DNA of 64,000 bases from Sulfuricaulis sp040901545 (GCF_040901545.1 NZ_JBBDYL010000005.1:124001-188000); one strand, 5' to 3'. Numbered from the stretch's first letter, positions 19,264-28,918 are shown. A program made the numbers and translations. Notes: generated by a model from the sequence alone, not told the origin.

Positions 19264-20625
19264 TCAGGTTGTGGCGCGGTTAATTCCTTCCAAGGCCACT
19301 CCCGTCAGCCAATCTATTTCATCCGGCTGGATCACGTACGGCGGCATGAAATAGATCACGTCGCCGAGCGGCCGCAACAGCGCCTGGCGTTCGAGCGCAT
19401 AACGATAAACCGCCTGGCCACGCCGCTCCTGCCACGGAAATGATGAGCGTGTCTGCTTGTCCTTAACCATTTCAATCGCGAGAATCATTCCGGTCTGCCG
19501 CACTTCGGCGACATGAGGGTGATCGGCCAGCGACGCCGTCGCCACCGCCATGTGCGCAGCGAGCACTTTATTGCGGGTAATCACATCATCGTCGCGGAAG
19601 ATGTCGAGCGTGGCCAGGGCGGCGCGGCAGGCCAGCGGGTTCCCGGTGTAACTGTGGGAATGGAGGAACGCCTTGCGGGTACGGTAATCCGCATAAAAGG
19701 CCTGGTACACGTCTTCCGTCGTCAGGCACACCGAAAGCGGCAGGTATCCGCCGGTCAGTCCTTTTCCGAGACAGAGAAAATCGGGCGCAATGGCCGCGTG
19801 CTCGCAGGCAAACATCGTCCCGGTGCGGCCAAAGCCCACGGCGATTTCATCGGCAATCAGATGCACCCGGTACTTATCGCACGCATCTCGCAGCAGCCGG
19901 AGATAAACCGGGTCGTACATGCGCATCGATCCGGCGCACTGCACCAGCGGTTCCACCACCACGGCGCAGATTTCCTCCGCGTGACGCGCCAAGACTTCCT
20001 CCATGCGGGCGAATGCCTGCGTGGAATAATCCGCCCAGGATTGACCGGATTCCCGGTGATAGCAATCCGGTGATTCAACCGTGATCGCTTCCAGCAACAG
20101 GGGCCGGTAGGTGTCTTTGTAGAGCGGTATATTTCCCACCGACAAGGCGCCGAGGGTTTCACCGTGATAACCGTTTGCAAGACTGACGAAGCGTGTGCGT
20201 TTTTTCTCGCCCCGGTTCAACCAATAGTGAAAGCTCATCTTGAGCGCGACCTCGATGGCCGCGGAGCCGCTATCGGCGAAAAAACAACGCGTGAGCCCGG
20301 GTGGCGCCAGTTGCACCAGTTGTTCCGATAACCGGACCACGGGCTCGTGCGTGAATCCCGCCAGGATCACATGTTCAAGTTGTTGCAGCTGGTTTTCAAT
20401 GGCGGCCGTGATGCGCGGATTGGCGTGGCCGAAGAGGTTGACCCACCAGGAACTGATGGCATCGAGATAACGCTTGCCGTTGAAATCTTCAAGCCAGATG
20501 CCTTCACCGCGACGGATCGGAATGAGCGGCAGGGCCTCATGGTCGTGCATTTGGGTGCAGGGATGCCACACCACGCGCAGGTCGCGTTGCATCAACGTGT
20601 CGTTATCCATAGACTGCGAGATCAT
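19264..20625 (-). CDS. bioA: Adenosylmethionine-8-amino-7-oxononanoate aminotransferase
   Basis: This PLP-dependent class III aminotransferase makes 7,8-diaminopelargonic acid in biotin synthesis, using S-adenosylmethionine as amino donor. The 453-aa protein has WHPCTQMHDHE near the N terminus, the cofactor Asp in LIADEIAVGFGRTG, and the PLP lysine in LGKGLTGGYLP. It stands alone, without bioB, F, D or C nearby. An alternative ATG lies at 20610; neither start has a convincing ribosome site. Confidence 0.95.
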   Translation of the reverse strand: MISQSMDNDTLMQRDLRVVWHPCTQMHDHEALPLIPIRRGEGIWLEDFNGKRYLDAISSWWVNLFGHANPRITAAIENQLQQLEHVILAGFTHEPVVRLSEQLVQLAPPGLTRCFFADSGSAAIEVALKMSFHYWLNRGEKKRTRFVSLANGYHGETLGALSVGNIPLYKDTYRPLLLEAITVESPDCYHRESGQSWADYSTQAFARMEEVLARHAEEICAVVVEPLVQCAGSMRMYDPVYLRLLRDACDKYRVHLIADEIAVGFGRTGTMFACEHAAIAPDFLCLGKGLTGGYLPLSVCLTTEDVYQAFYADYRTRKAFLHSHSYTGNPLACRAALATLDIFRDDDVITRNKVLAAHMAVATASLADHPHVAEVRQTGMILAIEMVKDKQTRSSFPWQERRGQAVYRYALERQALLRPLGDVIYFMPPYVIQPDEIDWLTGVALEGINRATT

Positions 20626-20738
20626 ATCAGGACGACTTGCCCCGTGTTAATGAAGAATACCGATAGTGGCCCACGCACAATTCTCTTCGAAGGGAACAGA
20701 CGACCGGCATACACGATTCGATCCTAAGGAGCGATGCC

Positions 20739-21299
20739 ATGGCGCAAACTGAGTCTCTGGTATGTAATTTTGGCCGGCCCGCCCCGGAATTTCGACTGAC
20801 CGGTGTGGACGGGAAAATCCGGACGCTGGAAGATGTTCGCGGAAAGAACGGTTTGCTGGTGATGTTCATCTGCAATCATTGTCCTTATGTCAAAGCCGTG
20901 CGCCGACACATTATCCGCGATGCACGCGAGCTCGAAGGACACGGTATTAATTCTGTCGCCATTATGTCGAATGATCCGGAAGAATACGCGGAAGATTCGT
21001 TCGACAACATGAAAAAGGTGGCTGCCGAATTCCAGTATCCGTTTCCATACCTTTATGATGAGACGCAGGAAATCGCCAAAGCCTACGGCGCCGTCTGTAC
21101 CCCGGATTTTTTCGGCTACGACAAGGATCTCAAACTCCAGTACCGCGGCCGGCTCGATGCCTCGCGCAAGGACACGCTGCCCAATGCGCGACGCGATCTT
21201 TTCGAGGCGATGAAGCAGGTGGCGCAAACCGGTCAGGGACCCAAAGACCAGATTCCCAGCATCGGCTGCTCGATCAAGTGGAAAAAATCGAATCCATGA
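20739..21299 (+). CDS. Thioredoxin-like (AhpC/TSA-related) family protein
   Basis: This 186-aa thioredoxin-fold protein has the active-site-like motif CNHCPYVKA near residue 45 and the family features FGRPAPEFRLTGVDGK and YGAVCTPDFFGYD. Proteins of this type are often annotated as thioredoxin family or AlkA-like; the substrate is unknown. No signal peptide is seen. A good AAGGA ribosome site lies 8 nt before the ATG. It diverges from bioA. Confidence 0.88.
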   Translation: MAQTESLVCNFGRPAPEFRLTGVDGKIRTLEDVRGKNGLLVMFICNHCPYVKAVRRHIIRDARELEGHGINSVAIMSNDPEEYAEDSFDNMKKVAAEFQYPFPYLYDETQEIAKAYGAVCTPDFFGYDKDLKLQYRGRLDASRKDTLPNARRDLFEAMKQVAQTGQGPKDQIPSIGCSIKWKKSNP

Positions 21300-21398
21300 C
21301 AATTTGGGAGTACCGGTAAGGCAACTGGTTCCTGATAATGTTTTTGTTGTTCATCGCTTTTGTCTCACAATCGAAAGGTTCAAAACCGGCAAAACCCG

Positions 21399-22217
21399 AT
21401 GACATTGCCGTCGCTTGAGAAGTTGCGAGATATCGTCCGTGCGGCGGCGCGCGATGAACTGTTGCCGTTGTTTGCGGAAGTAGCCCGGCAAATCAAGCAC
21501 GATGGCAGCATCGTGACCGAAGCGGATGTGGCGATGCAGCGGCGTTTGAAGGCGGATTTGCTGCACCACTGGCCGGACATTGCTTTTCTGGGCGAAGAAA
21601 TGACCGGTCGCGAACAGGAACGGCTGACCGCCTCCGCCGGTAATGGTTTGTGGTGTGTCGATCCCCTCGACGGCACCAGCAATTATGCGGCCGGTATTCC
21701 TTTCTTCGCCGTTTCACTGGCGCTGATTGCGGATGGCCGTTCCGAAGTGGGCCTTGTGTACGATCCGATACGCGATGAATGCTTCATGGGGCGGCGAGGC
21801 GAAGGCGCCTGGCTCGACAATATCGCATTTTCCGGACCCAAGCCGTCGTTGCCGGACGGGATCCGCCGCTGCATTGCCGCGGTGGATTTCAAGCGCTTGG
21901 CCCCGCCGCTGGCTGCCCAGCTGGGCGCGCATCCTCCGTATGGCTCGCAGCGAAATTTCGGTGCCAGCAGTCTCGAATGGTGTTGGGTGGCTTATGGACG
22001 GTTCCATCTCTACCTGCATGGGGCGCAAAAACTCTGGGATTATGCCGCGGGCAGTTTGATCTTGAGCGAAGCCGGTGGCCGTGCCTGCACGCTGGACGGG
22101 GAAGATGTCTTCTGCCTCGGCGTGGCAACACGCTCTGTAGTGGCGGCGGCCTCGCCGTCATTGTTTTCGGAATGGAAGGGGTGGATCGACCATAACTGGA
22201 ATATGTCGGGCCGGTAG
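21399..22217 (+). CDS. Inositol monophosphatase family protein
   Basis: This 272-aa member of the Mg-dependent, lithium-sensitive phosphatase superfamily (SuhB/CysQ/HisN-like) has metal motifs FLGEEM and DPLDGTSNYAAG, and a C-terminal WDYAAGSLILSEAGG. It could hydrolyse inositol phosphates, 3'-phosphoadenosine phosphates or sugar bisphosphates; proximity to Calvin-cycle genes makes a sugar bisphosphatase conceivable, but that is inference. I chose the ATG at 21399; an upstream TTG at 21360 in frame looks unlikely. Confidence 0.85.
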   Translation: MTLPSLEKLRDIVRAAARDELLPLFAEVARQIKHDGSIVTEADVAMQRRLKADLLHHWPDIAFLGEEMTGREQERLTASAGNGLWCVDPLDGTSNYAAGIPFFAVSLALIADGRSEVGLVYDPIRDECFMGRRGEGAWLDNIAFSGPKPSLPDGIRRCIAAVDFKRLAPPLAAQLGAHPPYGSQRNFGASSLEWCWVAYGRFHLYLHGAQKLWDYAAGSLILSEAGGRACTLDGEDVFCLGVATRSVVAAASPSLFSEWKGWIDHNWNMSGR

Positions 22218-22566
22218 CGGCAACGCTATTTTTCCGCGCAGTGAAATAACCGCGGCTATTGCCCAAAAACGGTGCGTGAGGGAAAATGCGCGCGATTCAG
22301 GCGTGCCGCCAGGACCCCAAGTCATTGCAGCCATACAAGGTAACGGCAATCCAGCTGAATGATTCATCGGTAACGTCCAGGTTCCCGCTCCCGATGGCGG
22401 TTACTCAAGCCATTCTTGCCGAGGAATTAATTGCCCGGCAGGAGCGGCGCGCCGGTTCGTTGCCAATTAAACGTTGACCGGCGTCTGGACAGGCCGCTTG
22501 AATAAAAATGGATTACTCCCTGACTATCGATACCCAGGCGCCCATGGCGACAGGAATCAGCCACTC
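22218..22566 (+). other. Intergenic region upstream of transketolase
   Basis: This 349-bp gap has no ORF I accept. It contains a 7-bp inverted repeat TTAATTG (22427-22433) and CAATTAA (22464-22470), and a loose promoter, TTGACC at 22474 and TTGAAT at 22498, spaced 18 nt. These could carry the promoter and an operator for the tkt-gap-pgk-pyk cluster. Confidence 0.3.
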
Positions 22567-24558
22567 ATGAAACGGCGCATGCTGGCGAATGCCCTGCGCG
22601 CGCTTTCCATGGACGCGGTGCAGAAAGCGAATTCCGGCCATCCCGGCGCTCCCATGGGCATGGCCGATATCGCCGAAGTGCTATGGAACGACTACCTGAA
22701 GCACAATCCCGCCAATCCAAACTGGGTCGACCGCGATCGTTTTGTCCTGTCCAACGGTCATGGTTCCATGCTGCTTTACAGTTTGTTGCATTTAACGGGA
22801 TATGACCTGCCCTTGGAAGAAATCAGGAATTTCCGTCAACTCCATTCCATGACGCCGGGCCACCCCGAATACGGCTGCGCGCCGGGCGTTGAAACCACGA
22901 CCGGTCCCCTGGGTCAGGGACTGGCCAACGGCGTGGGGATGGCGCTGGCTGAGAAAATTCTCGCGGCCCAGTTCAATCGGGACGGGCACCGGATCGTGGA
23001 TCATCATACCTACGTGTTTCTCGGCGACGGCTGTCTCATGGAGGGCATCTCGCACGAAGCCTGTTCGCTGGCAGGCACCCAGGGACTGGGTAAACTCATT
23101 GCCTTCTACGATGACAACGGCATCTCCATCGACGGCGAGGTGCGCGGCTGGTTTACCGACGATACACCCCGGCGTTTTGAGGCCTACGGCTGGCACGTGG
23201 TTCCGAAGGTGGATGGCCATGATGCCGCGGCAGTGAAGCAAGCCATTGAATCCGCGCGTCAGGTTACCGACAAACCGTCATTGATCTGTTGCCAAACGAT
23301 CATCGGTTGGGGGGCCCCCAACAAGCAGGGCAAGGAGGAATGTCACGGCGCGGCGCTCGGCGAAGCCGAAGTGGCGGCGACCCGTGAGAACATCGGCTGG
23401 AAACACGCGCCCTTTGTGATACCGGCAGAGATCTATGGCGCGTGGGACGCCCGCGCCAAGGGAGCGCAGGCGGAGAAAACCTGGAACGAAAGATTCATTG
23501 CCTACGAAAAGGCCTATCCGGAACTGGCGGCTGAATTCAACCGGCGCCAGAACGGCGCATTGCCGGAAAACTGGAAATCGAAGGTGGAGGCATTCATCCT
23601 GTCGGTGGATGCGAAAGCCGAAAACATCGCGTCGCGCAAGGCATCGCAGAATGCCCTGAACGGTTATGGTCCGCTGCTGCCGGAATTGCTGGGCGGCTCG
23701 GCGGATCTCACCGGGTCGAATTTGACCCTTTGGAACGGCTCGAAGGCATTAAACAAAACCGTGGCCAATGCCAATTACATTCATTACGGTGTGCGCGAAT
23801 TCGGCATGTCCGCCATTCTGAACGGCATCGCCTTGCACCGCGGCTTTATCCCGTATGGCGCGACTTTCCTCATCTTTTCGGATTACGCGCGCAATGCGCT
23901 GCGGCTGGCGGCGCTGATGAAAATCCGCACGCTGTTTGTCTATACCCACGATTCCATCGGCTTGGGCGAGGACGGCCCGACCCATCAAGCGGTGGAACAA
24001 CTCGCGACTTTGCGACTCATACCTAATATGTCTGTGTGGCGCCCGTGTGACGCCGTCGAAACCGCGGTGGCGTGGAAACTGGCCATTGAGCGGAAACAGA
24101 GTCCAACCTGCCTGGTCTTCTCGCGCCAGAATCTGGCGCATCAGCAACGGTCACCGGCACAAATCGCCGCGATAGCGCGGGGTGGTTATATAATCTCCGA
24201 GGCTGAAGGCGGCACACCGCAGGCCGTGCTGCTGGCGACGGGTTCCGAGGTCGGCTGTACCATGGAAGCCCAGAAACTGCTCGCCATGAGGGGCATCAAG
24301 GTGCGCGTCGTCTCCATCCCGTCCACCGATGTCTTCGATTCCCAAGCAGCCGCTTACCGCGACAATGTTCTGCCGAAAGACATCAGACGGGTGGCCGTTG
24401 AGGCAGGCGTCACCGATGGCTGGTACAAGCATGTCGGCGAGCAGGGGCGGATCGTGGGTTTGAACCGGTTTGGCGAGTCCGCGCCGGGCGGGGTGCTGTT
24501 CAAGCACTTCGGCTTCACCGCTGAACACATCGCGAAAACTGTGGAAGCGATGCTTTAA
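22567..24558 (+). CDS. tkt: Transketolase
   Basis: This thiamine-diphosphate enzyme transfers two-carbon units in the Calvin cycle and pentose phosphate pathway. The 663-aa length is standard when starting at the ATG at 22567 (MKRRMLANALRALSMDAVQ). Motifs include SGHPGAPMGMAD, the ThDP/metal motif GDGCLMEGISHE and the pyrimidine-domain TFLIFSDYARNA and THDSIGLGEDGPTHQ. It leads the run tkt-gap-pgk-pyk, typical of autotrophic proteobacteria. Confidence 0.96.
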   Translation: MKRRMLANALRALSMDAVQKANSGHPGAPMGMADIAEVLWNDYLKHNPANPNWVDRDRFVLSNGHGSMLLYSLLHLTGYDLPLEEIRNFRQLHSMTPGHPEYGCAPGVETTTGPLGQGLANGVGMALAEKILAAQFNRDGHRIVDHHTYVFLGDGCLMEGISHEACSLAGTQGLGKLIAFYDDNGISIDGEVRGWFTDDTPRRFEAYGWHVVPKVDGHDAAAVKQAIESARQVTDKPSLICCQTIIGWGAPNKQGKEECHGAALGEAEVAATRENIGWKHAPFVIPAEIYGAWDARAKGAQAEKTWNERFIAYEKAYPELAAEFNRRQNGALPENWKSKVEAFILSVDAKAENIASRKASQNALNGYGPLLPELLGGSADLTGSNLTLWNGSKALNKTVANANYIHYGVREFGMSAILNGIALHRGFIPYGATFLIFSDYARNALRLAALMKIRTLFVYTHDSIGLGEDGPTHQAVEQLATLRLIPNMSVWRPCDAVETAVAWKLAIERKQSPTCLVFSRQNLAHQQRSPAQIAAIARGGYIISEAEGGTPQAVLLATGSEVGCTMEAQKLLAMRGIKVRVVSIPSTDVFDSQAAAYRDNVLPKDIRRVAVEAGVTDGWYKHVGEQGRIVGLNRFGESAPGGVLFKHFGFTAEHIAKTVEAML

Positions 24559-24667
24559 ATTTTTCTTGACCGCGGCATGACGTTGTAAACCCGGGTGATC
24601 GGACGCGACGTAATGACCGAAATGACCTCCGTGGCAACTGTAACTATAAACTTTCTGGAGATGCGAA

Positions 24668-25678
24668 ATGGCAATCAAAGTCGCTATTAACGGATATGGC
24701 CGTATCGGCCGCAACGTCTTGCGGGCTTTCTACGAGTCCGGCCGCAAGGATATTCAGATCGTCGCGATCAATGATCTGGGAAACGCCGAGACCAACGCCC
24801 ACCTGACCCGTTACGACACGGTGCATGGAAAATTCCCCGGCACGGTAACTGTCGAAGGCGACCGGCTGGTCGTAAACGGCGACAAGATCCGCGCCTGCGC
24901 CGAACGCGAGCCCGCGAAGTTGCCCTGGAAGGAACTGGGGGTGGACGTGGTGCTCGAGTGCACCGGAATATTCCGGACCAAAACCAAGTGTCAGCCGCAT
25001 CTCGCGGCCGGGGCGAAAAAGGTAATCATTTCCGCGCCGGCGGACAAGAACGAGTGCGATGCCACGATTGTCTATGGCGTCAATCACAAAACACTCAAAT
25101 CCGTCCACAGCGTGATCTCGAATGCCTCGTGCACCACCAACTGCCTGGTCCCGCTGGTGAAGCCGTTGCACGAGAAAATCGGAGTCGTGAGCGGGCTGAT
25201 GACCACGGTGCATTCCTATACCAACGATCAGGTGTTGAGCGACGTGTACCACAGCGACCTGTATCGCGCGCGCGCCGCGGCGCACAACATGATTCCCACC
25301 AAGACCGGCGCCGCCCAGGCGGTGGGTCTGGTGATGCCGGAACTTGACGGCAAGCTTTCAGGTTTTGCCATTCGTGTTCCGATCATCAACGTTTCGGTGG
25401 TGGATTTGACGTTCATCGCCCAGCGCGCCACCAATAACGATGAAGTCAATCGCATCATGAAAGCCGCCGCCGATGGCGAATTGAAAGGCATTCTGGCCTA
25501 CAATGACCAGCCGCTCGTTTCCAGCGACTTCAACCATACCGCCGTGTCTGCCACCTTCGATGCGCCCCAGACCAAGGTCATCGGCAATCTGGTCAAGGTA
25601 CTGAGCTGGTATGACAATGAATGGGGTTTCAGCAACCGCATGCTGGATACCACCGTGGCGTTGATGAATGCGAAATAA
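24668..25678 (+). CDS. gap: Glyceraldehyde-3-phosphate dehydrogenase, type I
   Basis: This NAD(P)-dependent enzyme of 336 aa interconverts glyceraldehyde 3-phosphate and 1,3-bisphosphoglycerate. The Rossmann start KVAINGYGRIGRNVLRAF and the catalytic SNASCTTNCLVP near residue 150 are clear. A TCTGGAG ribosome site precedes the ATG. It works in CO2 fixation and glycolysis along with the adjacent pgk. Confidence 0.96.
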   Translation: MAIKVAINGYGRIGRNVLRAFYESGRKDIQIVAINDLGNAETNAHLTRYDTVHGKFPGTVTVEGDRLVVNGDKIRACAEREPAKLPWKELGVDVVLECTGIFRTKTKCQPHLAAGAKKVIISAPADKNECDATIVYGVNHKTLKSVHSVISNASCTTNCLVPLVKPLHEKIGVVSGLMTTVHSYTNDQVLSDVYHSDLYRARAAAHNMIPTKTGAAQAVGLVMPELDGKLSGFAIRVPIINVSVVDLTFIAQRATNNDEVNRIMKAAADGELKGILAYNDQPLVSSDFNHTAVSATFDAPQTKVIGNLVKVLSWYDNEWGFSNRMLDTTVALMNAK

Positions 25679-25680
25679 GT

Positions 25681-25770
25681 TGCAAGTGACAAGTGACAAG
25701 TAGCAAGTTCATTGCTACTTGCCACCTGAAGGGGCGCATGACGCCCTACTCTTGCTACTTGCTACTCAAG
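25681..25770 (+). repeat. Iterated CAAGTAGCAAGT-type repeats with hairpin between gap and pgk
   Basis: The gap-pgk spacer contains repeats of AAGTGAC and AAGTAGC and their inverted forms TTGCTACTTG. A 10-bp hairpin is formed by CAAGTAGCAA (25697-25706) and TTGCTACTTG (25712-25721) with a 5-nt loop; more copies of CTTGCTACTT follow at 25751. The frame through this block is open into pgk, but I treat it as non-coding. It may tune read-through or mRNA stability between the two genes. Confidence 0.6.
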
Positions 25771-25826
25771 AAAAAGCTCGATTCACGGGCATCGTCATCG
25801 GCGAAATAAATTATGAAGAGTTGTTA

Positions 25827-27008
25827 ATGCCTGTAATAAAAATGACCGAGCTCAACCTCGCCGGCAAGCGCGTGCTGATCCGTGCGGATCTCAACGTGCC
25901 GGTGAAGGACGGGCGGATCACCAGCGACAAGCGCCTGCGCGCTTCACTGGCGTCAACCGAATACGCCATGCAGGCCGGCGCCAAGGTGATGTTGATGTCG
26001 CATCTGGGCCGACCCAATGAAGGAGAGTACAGCGAGGAAAATTCGCTGCAACCCGTCGCCGAGGCGTTTTCAAAACTGCTCGGCAGAAAGGTACCGCTGG
26101 TGAAGGACTATCTCGACACCGCTCCGCGTATGGAAAATGGCGAAGTGGTGATGCTTGAAAATGTCCGCTTCAACGAGGGCGAGAAAAAAAACGACGAAGC
26201 ATTGTCAAGGCAATATGCCGCGTTGTGCGATATATTCGTGATGGATGCCTTCGGCACGGCACACCGCGCCCAGGCCTCCACGCACGGCGTGGGTCTGCTG
26301 GCGCCCGTCGCCTGCGCCGGGATATTGCTGGCCGCGGAACTGGAGGCGCTGGGCCAGGCGCTCGCCGACCCGAAGCGGCCGCTCGTGGCCATCGTGGGCG
26401 GATCTAAAGTGTCCACCAAGCTGACCGTTCTCGAATCGCTTTCGAGAAAGGTCGATCAGCTGATCGTCGGCGGCGGAATCGCGAATACCTTTATCGCGGC
26501 GGCCGGCCACCGGGTGGGCAAGTCGCTGTACGAACCGGAACTCGTGGACACCGCCAGGAGACTGATGGCCGAGGCCGAATCGCGCGGCGCCCGTATTCCC
26601 ATCCCGAGCGACGTGGTTTGTGGCAAGGAACTGGCGGAAACCACCCCGGCGACGCACAAGCCGGTCACCGAGGTGGCCGACGACGACATGATCCTCGATA
26701 TCGGTCCTGAAACGGCGAAACACTTCGCGGAGATGTTGAAACAGGCGGGCACGATCATCTGGAACGGTCCGGTCGGCGTGTTCGAGTTCGATCAATTCGC
26801 CGAAGGCACCCGGGTGCTGTCGCTGGCCATTGCGGAGAGCCCGGCTTTTTCCATCGCCGGCGGCGGCGATACCCTGGCCGCCGTGGCCAAGTATAAAATC
26901 GGCGGAATGATTTCATATATTTCCACCGGCGGTGGAGCGTTTCTTGAATTTCTCGAGGGCAAGAAATTACCCGCGGTGGCCATGCTTGAAGCGCGGGCAA
27001 AAAAATAA
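25827..27008 (+). CDS. pgk: Phosphoglycerate kinase
   Basis: This enzyme of 393 aa transfers phosphate between ATP and 3-phosphoglycerate. Hallmarks are VLIRADLNVPVKDG, LMSHLGRP, the nucleotide-binding VGGSKVSTKL and the C-terminal GGGDTLAAV. I chose the ATG at 25827, with GAAGAG 6 nt upstream; the frame is open further back, but that part covers the gap-pgk repeat block. It sits between gap and pyk. Confidence 0.96.
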   Translation: MPVIKMTELNLAGKRVLIRADLNVPVKDGRITSDKRLRASLASTEYAMQAGAKVMLMSHLGRPNEGEYSEENSLQPVAEAFSKLLGRKVPLVKDYLDTAPRMENGEVVMLENVRFNEGEKKNDEALSRQYAALCDIFVMDAFGTAHRAQASTHGVGLLAPVACAGILLAAELEALGQALADPKRPLVAIVGGSKVSTKLTVLESLSRKVDQLIVGGGIANTFIAAAGHRVGKSLYEPELVDTARRLMAEAESRGARIPIPSDVVCGKELAETTPATHKPVTEVADDDMILDIGPETAKHFAEMLKQAGTIIWNGPVGVFEFDQFAEGTRVLSLAIAESPAFSIAGGGDTLAAVAKYKIGGMISYISTGGGAFLEFLEGKKLPAVAMLEARAKK

Positions 27009-27066
27009 CTTAAACCGAATTCACGCGCGATTCTGCCGCGCTTTTTATTTTTGATAGGAGTCAACA

Positions 27067-28506
27067 TTGCTGCGTCGAACGAAAATTGTCGCCACACTGG
27101 GCCCCGCCACGGACGATCCTAAAGTTATCGGCAAACTGATCGATGCTGGTCTGGACGTGGCGCGCCTCAACTTCTCACACGGTACCCACGAGGTTCATGT
27201 CAATCGCGCCAGGGTTGCGCGTGAATCCGCCGAAGCGCGGGGCCGAACGGTCGGCGTGCTGGTCGATTTGCAGGGACCGAAAATCCGCGTCGGCAAGTTC
27301 AAGGAGGGCGGCGTCGTACTGGAGGAGGGAGCCACTTTTATTATCGACACTGATTTTCCTCTTGACGGGGGGACAGTGGAGCGTGTCGGAACCACGTACA
27401 AGACTCTGCCGCAGGATGTCGTTCCCGGCAGTATCCTGCTGCTCGATGACGGGCGCATCTCGCTGCAGGTTGAAAAGGTGGAAGGTACCAGGGTCATATG
27501 CCGGGTGGTTGTCGGCGGTCACCTGACCGACAACAAAGGCATTAATCGCCAGGGCGGTGGCCTGTCCGCGGCGGCGCTCACCGATGCGGATCGTGAGGCC
27601 ATCAAAGTGGCGGCTGCCATCAAGGCGGATTATCTGGCCGTGTCTTTTCCATCCCGCGCAGAGGATGTGGAGGAGGCGCGACGTCTGTTTCACGATGCGG
27701 GGGGGCACGGGGGGATCGTTTCCAAGATCGAGCGCGCCGAAGCGATCGAGAATATCGAAGAGATTGTGCGCGCCTCGGACGTGATCATGATTGCGCGCGG
27801 CGATCTGGCGGTCGAGATCGGCGATGCCGCGGTGCCGCCGATCCAGAAGCGCATCATTCGCATGGCGCGCAAGCTCAACAAGATCACCATCACCGCCACC
27901 CAGATGATGGAATCCATGATCGAGAATTCGCTGCCGACGCGTGCCGAAGTTTCCGACGTGGCCAATGCCGTGCTGGACGGCACGGATGCCGTGATGCTGT
28001 CGGCCGAGACCGCGGTCGGCAAGCACCCGGTCGCCGCGGTGGCGGCCATGGATCGGGTCTGCCGCGTGGCGGAGATGGAGGAAGAAGCCACCCACTCGGA
28101 ACATCGCATGAGCGTAACGTTTGAGCGCGTCGACGAGGCGATCGCGATGGCGACCATGTATACGGCCAATCATCTCGACGTAAAGGCCATCATCGCGCTC
28201 ACCGAATCCGGCGGGACGCCGTTATGGATGTCGCGCATCAGTTCCGGTGTTCCCATTTATGCCTTGACGCGCCAACTGGAGACAGGCAGAAAGATGAGTC
28301 TCTTTCGCGGCGTTTGCCCCGTGGTGTTCGATCCGGGAACATCCGATCACGCGATAATAAACCAGGAAGCCGTCGAGGAACTGCGCCGACGCGGCGCGGT
28401 GCGTGATGGGGATCAGGTTATCATCACCAAAGGCGATTTGTCGGGCATCATGGGTGGCACCAATACGATGAAGATCGTCACAGTGAGCAAGCTGCCCGCT
28501 GCCTGA
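27067..28506 (+). CDS. pyk: Pyruvate kinase
   Basis: This 479-aa enzyme converts phosphoenolpyruvate and ADP to pyruvate and ATP. Motifs: RRTKIVATLGPA at the start, the K and metal site region IVSKIERAEAIENI, and ITATQMMESMIEN. The start is TTG at 27067 with TAGGAG 6 nt upstream; no ATG is better placed, and family alignment begins at this residue. The rare start may reduce translation relative to pgk. Confidence 0.95.
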   Translation: MLRRTKIVATLGPATDDPKVIGKLIDAGLDVARLNFSHGTHEVHVNRARVARESAEARGRTVGVLVDLQGPKIRVGKFKEGGVVLEEGATFIIDTDFPLDGGTVERVGTTYKTLPQDVVPGSILLLDDGRISLQVEKVEGTRVICRVVVGGHLTDNKGINRQGGGLSAAALTDADREAIKVAAAIKADYLAVSFPSRAEDVEEARRLFHDAGGHGGIVSKIERAEAIENIEEIVRASDVIMIARGDLAVEIGDAAVPPIQKRIIRMARKLNKITITATQMMESMIENSLPTRAEVSDVANAVLDGTDAVMLSAETAVGKHPVAAVAAMDRVCRVAEMEEEATHSEHRMSVTFERVDEAIAMATMYTANHLDVKAIIALTESGGTPLWMSRISSGVPIYALTRQLETGRKMSLFRGVCPVVFDPGTSDHAIINQEAVEELRRRGAVRDGDQVIITKGDLSGIMGGTNTMKIVTVSKLPAA

Positions 28507-28545
28507 TTTTTCGGAATAATCTTTCATTCACTTTTTTGGGGGCTC

Positions 28546-28889
28546 ATGGTTTTAATCACGCTGCGCCAGCTTCTGGACCATGCCGCCGAGCGGGATTACG
28601 GGGTCCCGGCGTTCAACGTCAACGATCTCGAACAAATGCGCGCCATCATGGAAGCGCCCATGCTTGCACATGGCGTCCACCGGCGCGGTGCGCCAGTTCC
28701 CGGCCGGGAACAAGAAAGAATTCGACCCGCGCAAATGGCTTGCCGTCGCGACCAAAGCCATGAAAGAAATCTGCAAGGCGCGCTATGAGTCTTTTGGCTG
28801 CGCCGGACAGGCCTCGAAAATCAGGGCGTTTTCGCTCGATGCCATGACCAACCGCTATGCCAAGGGCGAGGTTGTGTCGAGTAGTCAAT
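28546..28889 (+). pseudogene. fba: Remnant of class II fructose-bisphosphate aldolase with internal deletion
   Basis: The first 37 residues (MVLITLRQLLDHAAERDYGV, then PAFNVNDLEQMRAIMEA) are the N terminus of a Calvin-type class II aldolase. The middle of the gene is missing. From about 28686 another frame encodes the aldolase C terminus (AVRQFPAGNKKEFDPRKW, then CKARYESFGCAGQASKI), ending near 28889. About two thirds of the protein, including all zinc ligands, is gone, and the halves are out of frame. The last 133 bp recur exactly at 36189-36321. The cell presumably has another aldolase. Confidence 0.85.
28738..28870 (+). repeat. 133-bp direct repeat, left copy (fba 3' end)
   Basis: This is a perfect match, base by base, to 36189-36321 in the same orientation. 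It covers the C-terminal part of the fba reading frame. Sequences diverge immediately outside on both sides. The two copies bracket the nrdAB-metE module. Confidence 0.95.
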
Positions 28890-28890
28890 A

Positions 28891-28918
28891 ACTAAGGGGC
28901 GGGCGACCGCCCCTAAGT
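28891..28918 (+). terminator. Stem-loop terminator after the fba remnant
   Basis: AGGGGCGG-GCGA-CCGCCCCT forms an 8-bp GC-rich stem with a tetraloop, extended by three more pairs after one mismatch, and followed by TTGTTT. It probably ends the tkt-pyk transcript and insulates the nrd promoter. Confidence 0.6.

Noticed and set aside
22286..22477. 63-codon ORF before tkt
   Set aside because: No family resemblance and no link to neighbours; treated as intergenic although GAGGG precedes the ATG.
24622..24650. Promoter ATGACC-N17-TATAAA before gap
   Set aside because: The start of transcription would fall in the ribosome site, so it is not convincing.
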